DNA from: JALZAQ01 sp038253885
GTDB taxonomy: Bacteria > Gemmatimonadota > Gemmatimonadetes > Gemmatimonadales > Gemmatimonadaceae
Direction: 5' to 3'
Assembly: GCA_038253885.1 (NCBI GenBank)
Contig: JBBSGP010000011.1
Coordinates: forward strand, 20,622 to 84,621
Length of the DNA: 64,000 nt
The translations under genes and the position numbers were made by a program. Of this stretch, positions 57,323 through 64,000 are shown piece after piece. The notes beneath the pieces were generated by a model, which saw nothing but the letters and a program-made list of their open reading frames with translations, made no database searches and was not told where the DNA came from. Numbering within the stretch: position 1 is the first letter of the stretch; every line of letters starts with the position of its first letter.

Positions 57323-58843
57323 TCAGGGTCTGCCCGCGGCGGTGACCCTGGGCAGCTGTCCGATCGCCGTGAGCAGCGCGCGCGCTTTGTTCTCGGTTTC
57401 TTCCCACTCCCGCTCGGCGACCGAATCGGCCACGATTCCCGCCCCCGTCTGCACCGATGCCACGCCGCCGGCGATGACGCACGTTCTGATTGTGATGGCG
57501 AGATCCATGCGACGATCGCCGGCGGCGATGTAACCGACAGCGCCGGCGTACGGTCCCCGGCGCTCTGGCTCGAGCTCATCGATGATCTCCATCGCGCGCA
57601 CTTTTGGCGCCCCGGTCATCGTGCCGGCGGGAAAGGTCGCTCGGAAGACGTCCAGCGCCGAAGCGTCCCCGGCGATCTCCCCTTCCACCTGGCTCACGAT
57701 GTGGAGCACGTGGCTGTAGCGCTCCACCGCCATCAGCTCGGTTACCTCGACGCTCCCGAAGCGGGCAATGCGACCGACATCGTTTCGTCCGAGATCCACG
57801 AGCATGACGTGCTCGGCGCGCTCCTTCTCATCGGCAAGCAGCTCGGCGGCGAGTGCCTCATCCTCCTCGCGAGTCAGACCGCGCGGCCGGGTTCCGGCGA
57901 TGGGGCGAACCGTCACCCGCCCTCCGGCCACTCGGACGAGCAGCTCGGGCGAGCTTCCGACGAGCTCCACTCCGTCCAGGATGAGATGATACATGTACGG
58001 CGACGGGTTGAGCGCCCGCAGTGCCCGGTAGAGTGCTGCCGGATCGAAATCGAGGGGAACGTCGATGCGACGCGCGAGAAGAGTCTGGAAGCAATCGCCA
58101 GCCACGATGTACTCGCGGATGCGCTCGACAGCCCGCAGGAATTCGTCGCGCGGATACGAGGACCGGCCGCGGGCCGGCGGAGCGCTCCGATCGAGGGTGA
58201 GTGGTGGTACGCGAACCGGGGCGTACAGCCGCTCGGAGATCGCGTGGGTCTCTTCTTCGGCGGCGGCGTACAACCGGCGCAGCACCGGCTCGTCCGATCC
58301 GGCGGGCACGCTCACTCCGACGACGATCCGTGCCTGCGAGCGCAGGTTGTCGATGATGACAAGTGATCGGGTCAGCACGAACAGCGCATCGGGGACGTCG
58401 AGCGCCCGGGCCGGCGGATGCGGAAGACGCTCGATGAGGCGCACGACGTCATAGCCGAAGTAGCCCACGGCCCCGCTCCAGAAACCTCCGAGCTCGGGCA
58501 CGCTCGCCGGTGCTTCCCGGATGAGCAGCTGTCGCAGATCGGCGAACGGATCGGCGGGACGTCGCTCCTTCTCCCATCCTCGTTCCGGGTGCCACTCGTC
58601 CACGACGCCATCGCGCAGGCGCCACGCTCCGCGGGGCTCGGTGCCGAGAAAGGTGTAGCGGGACCAGGTCTCGCTTCCCGCCGGCGCGCTCTCGAGAAGA
58701 AACGCGAACGGACCCTTTCTCAGCTTGGCGAAGGCGGAGACGGGTGTCTCCACATCGAGTAGACAGTCGCGCCACACCGGCACCAGAATATCGGCACCGG
58801 ACTTGCCCGCGGCCACGTGCGAGAGAAAGCGATCGAAGCTCAC
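57323..58843 (-). CDS. trpE: Anthranilate synthase component I
   Basis: 506 residues, GTG start. LESAPAGSETWSRYTFLGTEPRG, FWSGAVGYFGYDVVRLIERLP, PSPYMYHLILDGVELVGSSPELLVRVAGGRVTVRPIAGTRPRGLTREED, LVDLGRNDVGRIARFGSVEV, TFPAGTMTGAPKVRAMEIIDELEPERRGPYAGAVGYI and IRTCVIAGGVASVQTGAGIVADS. The ESAPAG feedback-binding stretch and PIAGTRPRG support TrpE rather than PabB. No trpG or other trp genes adjoin; the gene stands between the cyclase and the surface protein. The 71 bases after its end include the dyad of the cyclase. Confidence 0.9.
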   Translation of the reverse strand: MSFDRFLSHVAAGKSGADILVPVWRDCLLDVETPVSAFAKLRKGPFAFLLESAPAGSETWSRYTFLGTEPRGAWRLRDGVVDEWHPERGWEKERRPADPFADLRQLLIREAPASVPELGGFWSGAVGYFGYDVVRLIERLPHPPARALDVPDALFVLTRSLVIIDNLRSQARIVVGVSVPAGSDEPVLRRLYAAAEEETHAISERLYAPVRVPPLTLDRSAPPARGRSSYPRDEFLRAVERIREYIVAGDCFQTLLARRIDVPLDFDPAALYRALRALNPSPYMYHLILDGVELVGSSPELLVRVAGGRVTVRPIAGTRPRGLTREEDEALAAELLADEKERAEHVMLVDLGRNDVGRIARFGSVEVTELMAVERYSHVLHIVSQVEGEIAGDASALDVFRATFPAGTMTGAPKVRAMEIIDELEPERRGPYAGAVGYIAAGDRRMDLAITIRTCVIAGGVASVQTGAGIVADSVAEREWEETENKARALLTAIGQLPRVTAAGRP

Positions 58844-58848
58844 GCCGC

Positions 58849-58877
58849 TTGCTGCTCCCGAGACGCCCGGCGATATT
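58849..58877 (+). promoter_or_regulatory. Putative leaderless promoter for the large surface protein
   Basis: TTGCTG (58849-58854), 17-base spacer, GATATT (58872-58877), eight bases, then ATG at 58886, without Shine-Dalgarno. Confidence 0.45.
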
Positions 58878-58885
58878 CGCAGATC

Positions 58886-61018
58886 ATGCTTCGTTTCCTC
58901 GCGGCGATGTCGGCCGCGTGCTGGATCGTGGGGTTTGGGCTCGCCGCGCCCAGTGTGTCACTGGCGCAGAGCTGGAACGATGCGCGCACCCTGACGCTCG
59001 TCCAGCGCGCCACCGAGCTCCGGGCCAGACAGATCGCCGACACGGCGCTGCGCGACTATCAGGCGACGGCGCATGGCTACCTGACTTTCCTCGCCCAGCT
59101 CGGCTCTCGCCTCGAGCACGGCCAGCCGGCCGCCGAGATGTTCACGGAGCCCCCCAAGGTCGTCAAAGCGGATGAGCTCGCGCTCAAAGTCTACTGGCGA
59201 GCGCCGAATCTCAGCAAGCAGGTCATCGAGGGACGCCGTGACTCGCTGCTGCTCCCCACCGACATTCAGTATCACCGCGATCACCTGGGCATCATCCAGA
59301 ACAACTTTCCGAGCATCATCCGGCTCGGCGAAGGTGACGAGGTGGCCGACGTGCCACATCCTCTCTCCCCGGTCGGTCTCCGGGAGTACGACTACGCGAT
59401 CCGTGATTCTCTCCTGATCACGCTTCCGGACCGCAAGCTGGCAGTGTACGAGGTACGGGTTCGTCCGAGGAACGACCGCGTGCCGAGGGTGATCGGTGCG
59501 GTCTACATCGATCGGGAAACGGCGGACGTGGTGCGGATGGCGTTCAACTTCACGCGCGCGGCCTTCCTCGACAAGGATCTCGATGATCTGGCGATCGTGC
59601 TCGAGAACGGCCTCGTCGAGGGGCGCTTCTGGCTCCCGACGCGCCAGGAGGTCGAGATCCGCCGCTCCGGCAGCTGGCTCGACTTTCCGGCGCGCGGAAT
59701 CATTCGCGGGCGGTGGGAGATCTGCTGCTACGCGGTGAACGCCGGTCTCGCTGCATCCCTGTTCGCCGGCCCGGAGATCGTGGAGTTGCCGCGGCGGTTG
59801 ATGGCTCAGCACCACTGGGAAGGACGCATTCTCGACTCCCTCCCGCCGGACGTGCGGGCGGTGACCGATGCGGACGTGCAGCGCGTTCAGCGCGAGGCGA
59901 GAGAGCTCGTGCGCGCGGACGCGCTCGCCAGCACGACGGGGACGCGGCTGTCCGCGAGGCGCGTATCCGATTTCGTCCGCGTGAATCGCGTGGAAGGACT
60001 GGCAGCCGGGGGTGCGGCGATCGTGCGCCTCGGTGCTGGTCGCAGCCTGTCGCTGGGCGGTCGATATGGTGCCGACGACCGCCAACCGAAAGGTCGCGTG
60101 GCTCTCTCCGTGCAGCGCGCCAGCGGCGTGGGGATCGAGCTCTACGCCGAACGCGGCTACCGTGAAGCCGGCGATGTCGCTGAGCGCTCACTGCTCATCA
60201 ACAGTGTGGCCGCTCAGGAATTCGGCTCGGACCATACCGAGCCGTTCGATGTCCGGGGAGGCGGGGGCGGCCTCGAGCTCGGTGAGCACGCCGGCCTCCG
60301 GTGGCGCGTCGACGCCGCGTACTTCCGCGAGGCGCCCCTGTCCATCCACGCCGCCCCGTTCGCGGGCCGGTACGCAGCCACGATCCCCGCGGCCCGGGGC
60401 GGAGTCCGTCGGGCCACGCTGACGGTGGAGCGTCCCACGGCGCTCTCCTGGCAGGGAGCCGACCTCCACTGGATGGCCGAGATACGCGCCGCGGCTTACA
60501 CCGCTATCGACTCAGCTGGCCTCGAAGGCGGGCGGAGGCTCCGCGACTTCGCGCGTGGCTGGCTCGCCGCCGAGGTCGAGCGGCCGATCCGTGGCGGGCA
60601 GCGGATCGTCACCAGGACCACGCTCGCGGCCGTGAGCCGCGGATCCGCCGAGCCGGCGCAGGATCTCGTCTATCTCGGAGGATCAATCTCCGCTCCCGGT
60701 TACGACTTCCATCAGTTCGCGTCTCGTCTGGGTGCGAGTGAGCATGTCGAGTTGCGCATGCCGGTCCCGTTCGCGGCGATCGGACTCGGGCGCTTCGGTC
60801 GCGCCCCCGGGTCGGCGACGCTGGCACCGTTCGCACATCTCATCTACGTGGACGATGCACGATCGGGTCGCGCCGCCGCGCAGGGGTGGTATCCGAGCAT
60901 CGGCGTCGGCGGCCTGCTGTTCTTCGATCTGCTCAGGTTCGACGTCGCTCGCGGGCTCCGCGCCGGCCGGTGGAGCTTTTCTCTGGATGTCACCCGCGCG
61001 CTGTGGGGCGTGCTGTGA
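58886..61018 (+). CDS. Large outer-membrane protein: exported N-terminal domain plus beta-barrel
   Basis: 710 residues. Signal peptide MLRFLAAMSAACWIVGFGLAAPSVSLAQ. An N-terminal part (about 35-320) with DIQYHRDHLGIIQNNFPSIIRLGEGDEVADV, VYEVRVRPRNDRVPRVIGAVYIDRETADVVRMAFNF and VEGRFWLPTRQEVEI resembles an LolA-like/DUF5686-type domain, and the C-terminal 350 residues look like a beta barrel (repeated alternating strands, end VTRALWGVL). Not recognised further. Its stop overlaps the Nudix gene start (GTGA). Probably a surface or assembly protein. Confidence 0.65.
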   Translation: MLRFLAAMSAACWIVGFGLAAPSVSLAQSWNDARTLTLVQRATELRARQIADTALRDYQATAHGYLTFLAQLGSRLEHGQPAAEMFTEPPKVVKADELALKVYWRAPNLSKQVIEGRRDSLLLPTDIQYHRDHLGIIQNNFPSIIRLGEGDEVADVPHPLSPVGLREYDYAIRDSLLITLPDRKLAVYEVRVRPRNDRVPRVIGAVYIDRETADVVRMAFNFTRAAFLDKDLDDLAIVLENGLVEGRFWLPTRQEVEIRRSGSWLDFPARGIIRGRWEICCYAVNAGLAASLFAGPEIVELPRRLMAQHHWEGRILDSLPPDVRAVTDADVQRVQREARELVRADALASTTGTRLSARRVSDFVRVNRVEGLAAGGAAIVRLGAGRSLSLGGRYGADDRQPKGRVALSVQRASGVGIELYAERGYREAGDVAERSLLINSVAAQEFGSDHTEPFDVRGGGGGLELGEHAGLRWRVDAAYFREAPLSIHAAPFAGRYAATIPAARGGVRRATLTVERPTALSWQGADLHWMAEIRAAAYTAIDSAGLEGGRRLRDFARGWLAAEVERPIRGGQRIVTRTTLAAVSRGSAEPAQDLVYLGGSISAPGYDFHQFASRLGASEHVELRMPVPFAAIGLGRFGRAPGSATLAPFAHLIYVDDARSGRAAAQGWYPSIGVGGLLFFDLLRFDVARGLRAGRWSFSLDVTRALWGVL

Positions 61019-61491
61019 CCGGCAGGGCGACCGAGGCGCGTATCGCGACCGTCGATGCCTACGTGATCCGGTGGCGGGAAGAGCGATGGGAGATCTTGCT
61101 GCTGCAGCGCGCGCCGGACACGCGTTGTCCGGGCGCCTGGGAGGTGGTGCACGGACGACTCGAGCACGGCGAACGCCCGGAAGAGGGAGCGCGCCGAGAG
61201 GTGCGTGAGGAGACCGCGCTCGACATCCAGCGTCTGTACAGTATCGCCGTCCAGCCGTTCTACCTTCCCGCCACGAGCATTGTCACCCTTGCTGTCGTGT
61301 TTGCCGCCGTCGTTGCCCTCGAGAGCCGGGTCAAGCTCGGACCCGAGCACACCAGCTTCGAGTGGCTGTCGCTCCGCGCCGGCTCGGAGCGTGTGGCCTG
61401 GCCCCGCTCCCGCTCGGCGCTGTCGGACATCGAGATGCTGCTTCGCGGCGGGAACGCTGGCGCGGTGGAGGATGTGTTGCGGGTGCCCTGA
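61015..61491 (+). CDS. Nudix hydrolase
   Basis: 158 residues from GTG 61015 (GTGA with the previous stop). The Nudix box is GRLEHGERPEEGARREVREETAL (G-x5-E-x7-R-E-U-x-E-E-x-G-U), with Ala in place of the last Gly (REETALD). WEVVHGRLE and the following beta strand are typical. Hydrolyses a nucleoside diphosphate linked to X; which one is unknown. Confidence 0.88.
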   Translation: MTGRATEARIATVDAYVIRWREERWEILLLQRAPDTRCPGAWEVVHGRLEHGERPEEGARREVREETALDIQRLYSIAVQPFYLPATSIVTLAVVFAAVVALESRVKLGPEHTSFEWLSLRAGSERVAWPRSRSALSDIEMLLRGGNAGAVEDVLRVP

Positions 61492-61512
61492 TGTCGGCGC
61501 CGCGGCGGGGCT

Positions 61513-62355
61513 CTACTCGCCGCGCTTCGTGTGGCTGGACGGATCCAGGGTGAGCCCCGGGGAGGGCGCATTTGGCTTCACGCGCACCGTCTTGGCCGGG
61601 ATCCCGACATTGACGTGGTACGGTCGCACATTCTTGGTCGCCACCGCTACGGCGCCCACCATGGCCTGCGCTCCGACGCGAACTCCGGCGAGAACGGTCG
61701 CGTGATAGGTGATGCGCACTCCATCCTCGAGAACGGTGGTGAGATTGGCGACGTCTTTCTGCTCGACGATGCTGTGAGTGTGGCTGTAGATGTTGGCGTA
61801 GTCGCTCACCGAGACCTTGTTGCCGAGCACGAGGCCGCCGCGATCGTCGAGCAGGACGTGTCGGTGGATGACGACGTCGTCGCCGACCTCGAGGTTGTAG
61901 CCGAACGAGAACTCGACGTGCTGGAACGCCTTGAAGTTGCTGCCGCAGCGCTTGAAGATGTAGGGCGCGAGGAGGCGGCGCAGGCGAATGCCGACGTCGA
62001 CGTTCTGTCCGCCGATGACGGTGCGATCGAACGAGTACCAAAGCCAGAGCAGCGGCTTCACGATCTGGAAGCGCGCGTCGTCGCAGTCCGCGTAGTACTC
62101 GGGCTCGAGGGTGATGTTGCGAGGGTCGAGCGAGAGCAGAGCTGCCCGCGTCCCCAGGGGAAGGCCCTCGTCCTCGACGGCAGTGTCCCAGCTCTTCGCG
62201 TGGTCGGGGTAGACGATCTCGCAGAGGGTCTCCCGGCAGATGAGGGACCGATCGGCGGTCGGATCCGAGAGCCGACCGGAGAGCTGCTCGAGCCATCGAT
62301 CCAGAACATTCTGTCCCGGAGTGCGGCCGAGCGTGCGCAGGGGAAGGAATGGCAC
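61513..62355 (-). CDS. Hexapeptide-repeat (LbetaH) acyltransferase-like protein
   Basis: 280 residues, GTG start. N-terminal 120 residues are helical and unassigned. The left-handed beta-helix region (about 140-260) has repeats such as NLEVGDDVVIHRHVLLDDRGGLVLGNKVSVSDYANIYSHTHSIVEQ and VLEDGVRITYHATVLAGVRVGAQAMVGAVAVATKNVRPYHVNVGIPAKTVRVKP, with the catalytic-type His (YSHTHS). Resembles maltose/serine O-acetyltransferase-like or LPS-modifying acyltransferases. Acceptor unknown. Confidence 0.8.
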   Translation of the reverse strand: MPFLPLRTLGRTPGQNVLDRWLEQLSGRLSDPTADRSLICRETLCEIVYPDHAKSWDTAVEDEGLPLGTRAALLSLDPRNITLEPEYYADCDDARFQIVKPLLWLWYSFDRTVIGGQNVDVGIRLRRLLAPYIFKRCGSNFKAFQHVEFSFGYNLEVGDDVVIHRHVLLDDRGGLVLGNKVSVSDYANIYSHTHSIVEQKDVANLTTVLEDGVRITYHATVLAGVRVGAQAMVGAVAVATKNVRPYHVNVGIPAKTVRVKPNAPSPGLTLDPSSHTKRGE

Positions 62356-62413
62356 GGCTACAGCCCTCTCCAGGCCCGCGGCATCAGGATGCCCGGAGCG
62401 GGAATAGACACGC

Positions 62414-63088
62414 TCATGGCTTCTTCGCCGCTCGGGATCGCACCGAGGTTCTCTCCCGATCGATCGTCTGCAGGGTATTCTGCCAGCTGTTGCTCTGGAC
62501 CGCTTCGACCGAGAGGGTGAGCGGCTGGCCGACGTTCACATCGCCGTCGAAGATGTAGATCGCGCTCTGCACTTCCCGCTGCCGCACACGTTGCTCGCCG
62601 AACCCGGAGGAGAGTGGAAGGATCTCGATTGGCCGGTAGTCGCGTCCACCGCTGATGATCACGATCTCCTGTGGGCTGAACCGGGCATCACGCTCGACCC
62701 CGTAGAAGGAGATGTACCAGAGGCTCGGGTTGCGCAGGTTGTGTCGCGACGACAGCACGGCGACCGTGTCGCGCCTTCCCTCGACCAGCGCCCGCATGGC
62801 GCGGTACGAGTCCGGCGAGAGCAGGCGGATCACCCCTTCGTCGAGGGGGATCGCGCGCACCTGGATGGATTGGAGCTGCACGGAGATCGCGATCTGCTCC
62901 TGGCGCAGCGTTCCGAATCCGGGCTGCACGAGATCGGCACCCGTCGTGTCGACGCGCGTGACGGCGACCGCCGATGGCGCCTGGGCCCGGGCCGACGGGC
63001 TCGAGGCACATCCGGCAGCGAACGGGATCACGAGCGCGAGCGCGTGCCCCAAGCCCGGCCGATGCGACAGCAGAGCGGAGATGATCAC
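62414..63088 (-). CDS. Predicted lipoprotein of unknown function
   Basis: 224 residues from GTG 63088 (GTGA with engB stop). Lipoprotein signal with lipobox FAAGC (MIISALLSHRPGLGHALALVIPFAAGC). The body has WYISFYGVERDARFSPQEIVIISGGRDYRPIEILPLSSGFGEQRVRQREVQSAIYIFDGDVNV, with predicted beta structure. No family recognised. Coupled with engB by overlap, perhaps only by position. Confidence 0.7.
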   Translation of the reverse strand: MIISALLSHRPGLGHALALVIPFAAGCASSPSARAQAPSAVAVTRVDTTGADLVQPGFGTLRQEQIAISVQLQSIQVRAIPLDEGVIRLLSPDSYRAMRALVEGRRDTVAVLSSRHNLRNPSLWYISFYGVERDARFSPQEIVIISGGRDYRPIEILPLSSGFGEQRVRQREVQSAIYIFDGDVNVGQPLTLSVEAVQSNSWQNTLQTIDRERTSVRSRAAKKP

Positions 63089-63750
63089 GGAGATCTCCAG
63101 GAAGGCTGATCGAGAAGCGACACCACCGCCGACGCCAGCTCATCTCGTCCCTCTCCCGTCTCGGCGCTGAAGGGGAGGAGCTGATCGTCCTCGACCGCGA
63201 GCTCGCGCGCGATCTCGCCAATCCGCCGGTCGCGCTCCTTCCTCGGGAGCTTGTCCACTTTCGTCGCCACCACGATGGTGGGAACGCCGAGGTCGGAGAG
63301 GAAGTCGAGCATCAGGACGTCGTCGGTGCTGGGAGTGTGCCGCGCATCCACGAGTTGTACCACCCCTCTCAGCTCCGGGCTGCGCTGCAGATATCCCTCG
63401 ATGAGCGGCCTCCACAGCTCTCGCCGATCCTTCGAGACGCGAGCATAGCCGTAGCCCGGGAGATCCACCAGAGTGAAAGCGTCATTGATGCGAAAAAAAT
63501 TGATCTCGCGCGTCTTGCCGGGTGTCTGACTCACCCGCGCCAGGGCTCTTCGGCGAACCAGGCGGTTCAGGAGGGAAGACTTGCCGACGTTCGAGCGGCC
63601 GCTGAAGGCGATCTCGGGCAACCCGGAGGAAGGACGCCAACCGCCGGCCTCTGCCATCCCGCCGAGAAACTCGATCTCGTGGATGACGAGCGGATCGACG
63701 GCGGCGACCGGCACGATGCGCGCGCTGGCGGCGGGTCCGAGGCCGCTCAA
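63085..63750 (-). CDS. engB: Ribosome biogenesis GTP-binding protein, EngB/YsxC
   Basis: 221 residues if the TTG at 63750 (overlapping the lon stop, TTGA) is used; a GTG at 63714 gives a protein closer to normal family length. G1 GRSNVGKSS, G2 TPGKTREINFF, G3 DLPGYGYA, G4 ATKVDKL and G5 SAET are present. Assembles the 50S subunit. Starts from the TTG only if translation is coupled with lon. Confidence 0.93.
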   Translation of the reverse strand: MSGLGPAASARIVPVAAVDPLVIHEIEFLGGMAEAGGWRPSSGLPEIAFSGRSNVGKSSLLNRLVRRRALARVSQTPGKTREINFFRINDAFTLVDLPGYGYARVSKDRRELWRPLIEGYLQRSPELRGVVQLVDARHTPSTDDVLMLDFLSDLGVPTIVVATKVDKLPRKERDRRIGEIARELAVEDDQLLPFSAETGEGRDELASAVVSLLDQPSWRSP

Positions 63751-64000
63751 TGGAGGAGCTCCGCCGCCGCGTGATCCGACGGCTGACTCGGTGCGCTCGC
63801 TGTCCGGAGCTCGAGCGGGGGGCGGCGAAGCGCCAGCGCGAGTACCTCGTCCATGCTGTTCACGGGGTGCACACGTAGCTTCTCGCGGATGTCCTCGGCC
63901 AGCTCCTCCACCTCCCGAGCGTTGCCTGCGGGGATGATCACCTCGGAGATTCCGCTGCGCAGCGCCGCCACGACCTTCTCCTTGAGACCGCCGATCGGCA
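63747..64000 (-). CDS. lon: ATP-dependent protease Lon, C-terminal end (partial)
   Basis: The gene continues beyond the right edge. The visible 84 codons start with PIGGLKEKVVAALRSGISEVIIPAGNAREVEELAEDIREKLRVHPVNSMDEVLALAL, the C-terminal part of the Lon protease domain, where the Lys of the Ser-Lys dyad (GLKEK) is present. The Ser and the ATPase part are outside the window. A short Ala/Ser-rich tail follows. The stop overlaps the engB start. Confidence 0.9.
   Translation of the reverse strand, partial: PIGGLKEKVVAALRSGISEVIIPAGNAREVEELAEDIREKLRVHPVNSMDEVLALALRRPPLELRTASAPSQPSDHAAAELLH

Noticed and set aside
55542..57533. 663-codon plus-strand reading frame over the cyclase gene
   Set aside because: Antisense to FHA, GAF and cyclase motifs; composition is His/Arg-rich as expected for a shadow.
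1..64000. tRNA, rRNA, CRISPR arrays, insertion sequences, prophage
   Set aside because: Intergenic spaces are short and I found no tRNA arms, direct-repeat arrays, transposase or integrase motifs, or terminal inverted repeats.

Overview
This is a 64 kb stretch of high-GC chromosome (about two thirds G+C by eye) from a diderm bacterium. The gene set includes LPS-type glycosyltransferases and a Kdo-kinase-like protein, outer-membrane barrels, a UbiE-UbiD-UbiA-UbiX cluster of the type used in futalosine menaquinone synthesis, an ETF-linked membrane oxidoreductase, and many signal-peptide proteins without recognisable names. Together these fit Gemmatimonadota or a close relative; that assignment is inference. 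Genes are densely packed, and dozens of junctions are 1-4 base stop/start overlaps (ATGA, GTGA, TGATG). I see no rRNA, tRNA, CRISPR array, insertion sequence or prophage.

Layout. 1-3901 (+): end of etfA, a barrel protein, a membrane Fe-S oxidoreductase (ETF:menaquinone oxidoreductase type) and a methyltransferase. 3879-9719 (-): a molybdenum-cofactor operon (6-pyruvoyl-tetrahydropterin-synthase-like, fdhD, mobA, mobB, a PBP4-type DD-peptidase, moeA, methyltransferase). 9822-12611 (-): BON protein, barrel protein, gpmI. 12726-18620 (+): a cell-wall block with an SH3 protein, a degenerate L,D-transpeptidase paralogue, an intact L,D-transpeptidase, then a cyclic-di-GMP-I riboswitch in front of two M15 peptidases and two small proteins. 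18675-26665 (+): guaB, an amino-acid permease, a DHH phosphoesterase, an NfuA-like protein, mrp, a frame-shifted MATE exporter and a SAM hydrolase. 26718-30914 (-): YihY and an ECF sigma/anti-sigma/envelope operon. 31027-35303 (+): quinone cluster plus a phosphoesterase. 35318-40733 (-): a Cho/UvrC-like nuclease, fpg, purD, an M48 peptidase and a Cys/Met gamma enzyme. 40831-45502: an HD-GYP response regulator, glmM and glmS with a clear terminator. 45579-47960: DinB-like, DUF937, dtd and maf. 47924-55627: an LPS core locus with four GT9 enzymes, one GT4, two small linked proteins and a Kdo-kinase-like protein. 55632-64000: FHA-GAF-adenylate cyclase, trpE, a large surface protein, a Nudix enzyme, a hexapeptide transferase, a lipoprotein, engB and the end of lon.

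The most notable points are the c-di-GMP-I aptamer whose closing P1 helix overlaps the Shine-Dalgarno of a murein peptidase gene; a set of promoters whose -10 box lies 5-8 bases before the start codon, suggesting leaderless mRNAs; and two apparently catalytically dead paralogues (an L,D-transpeptidase and a pterin synthase) sitting in functionally matching operons.
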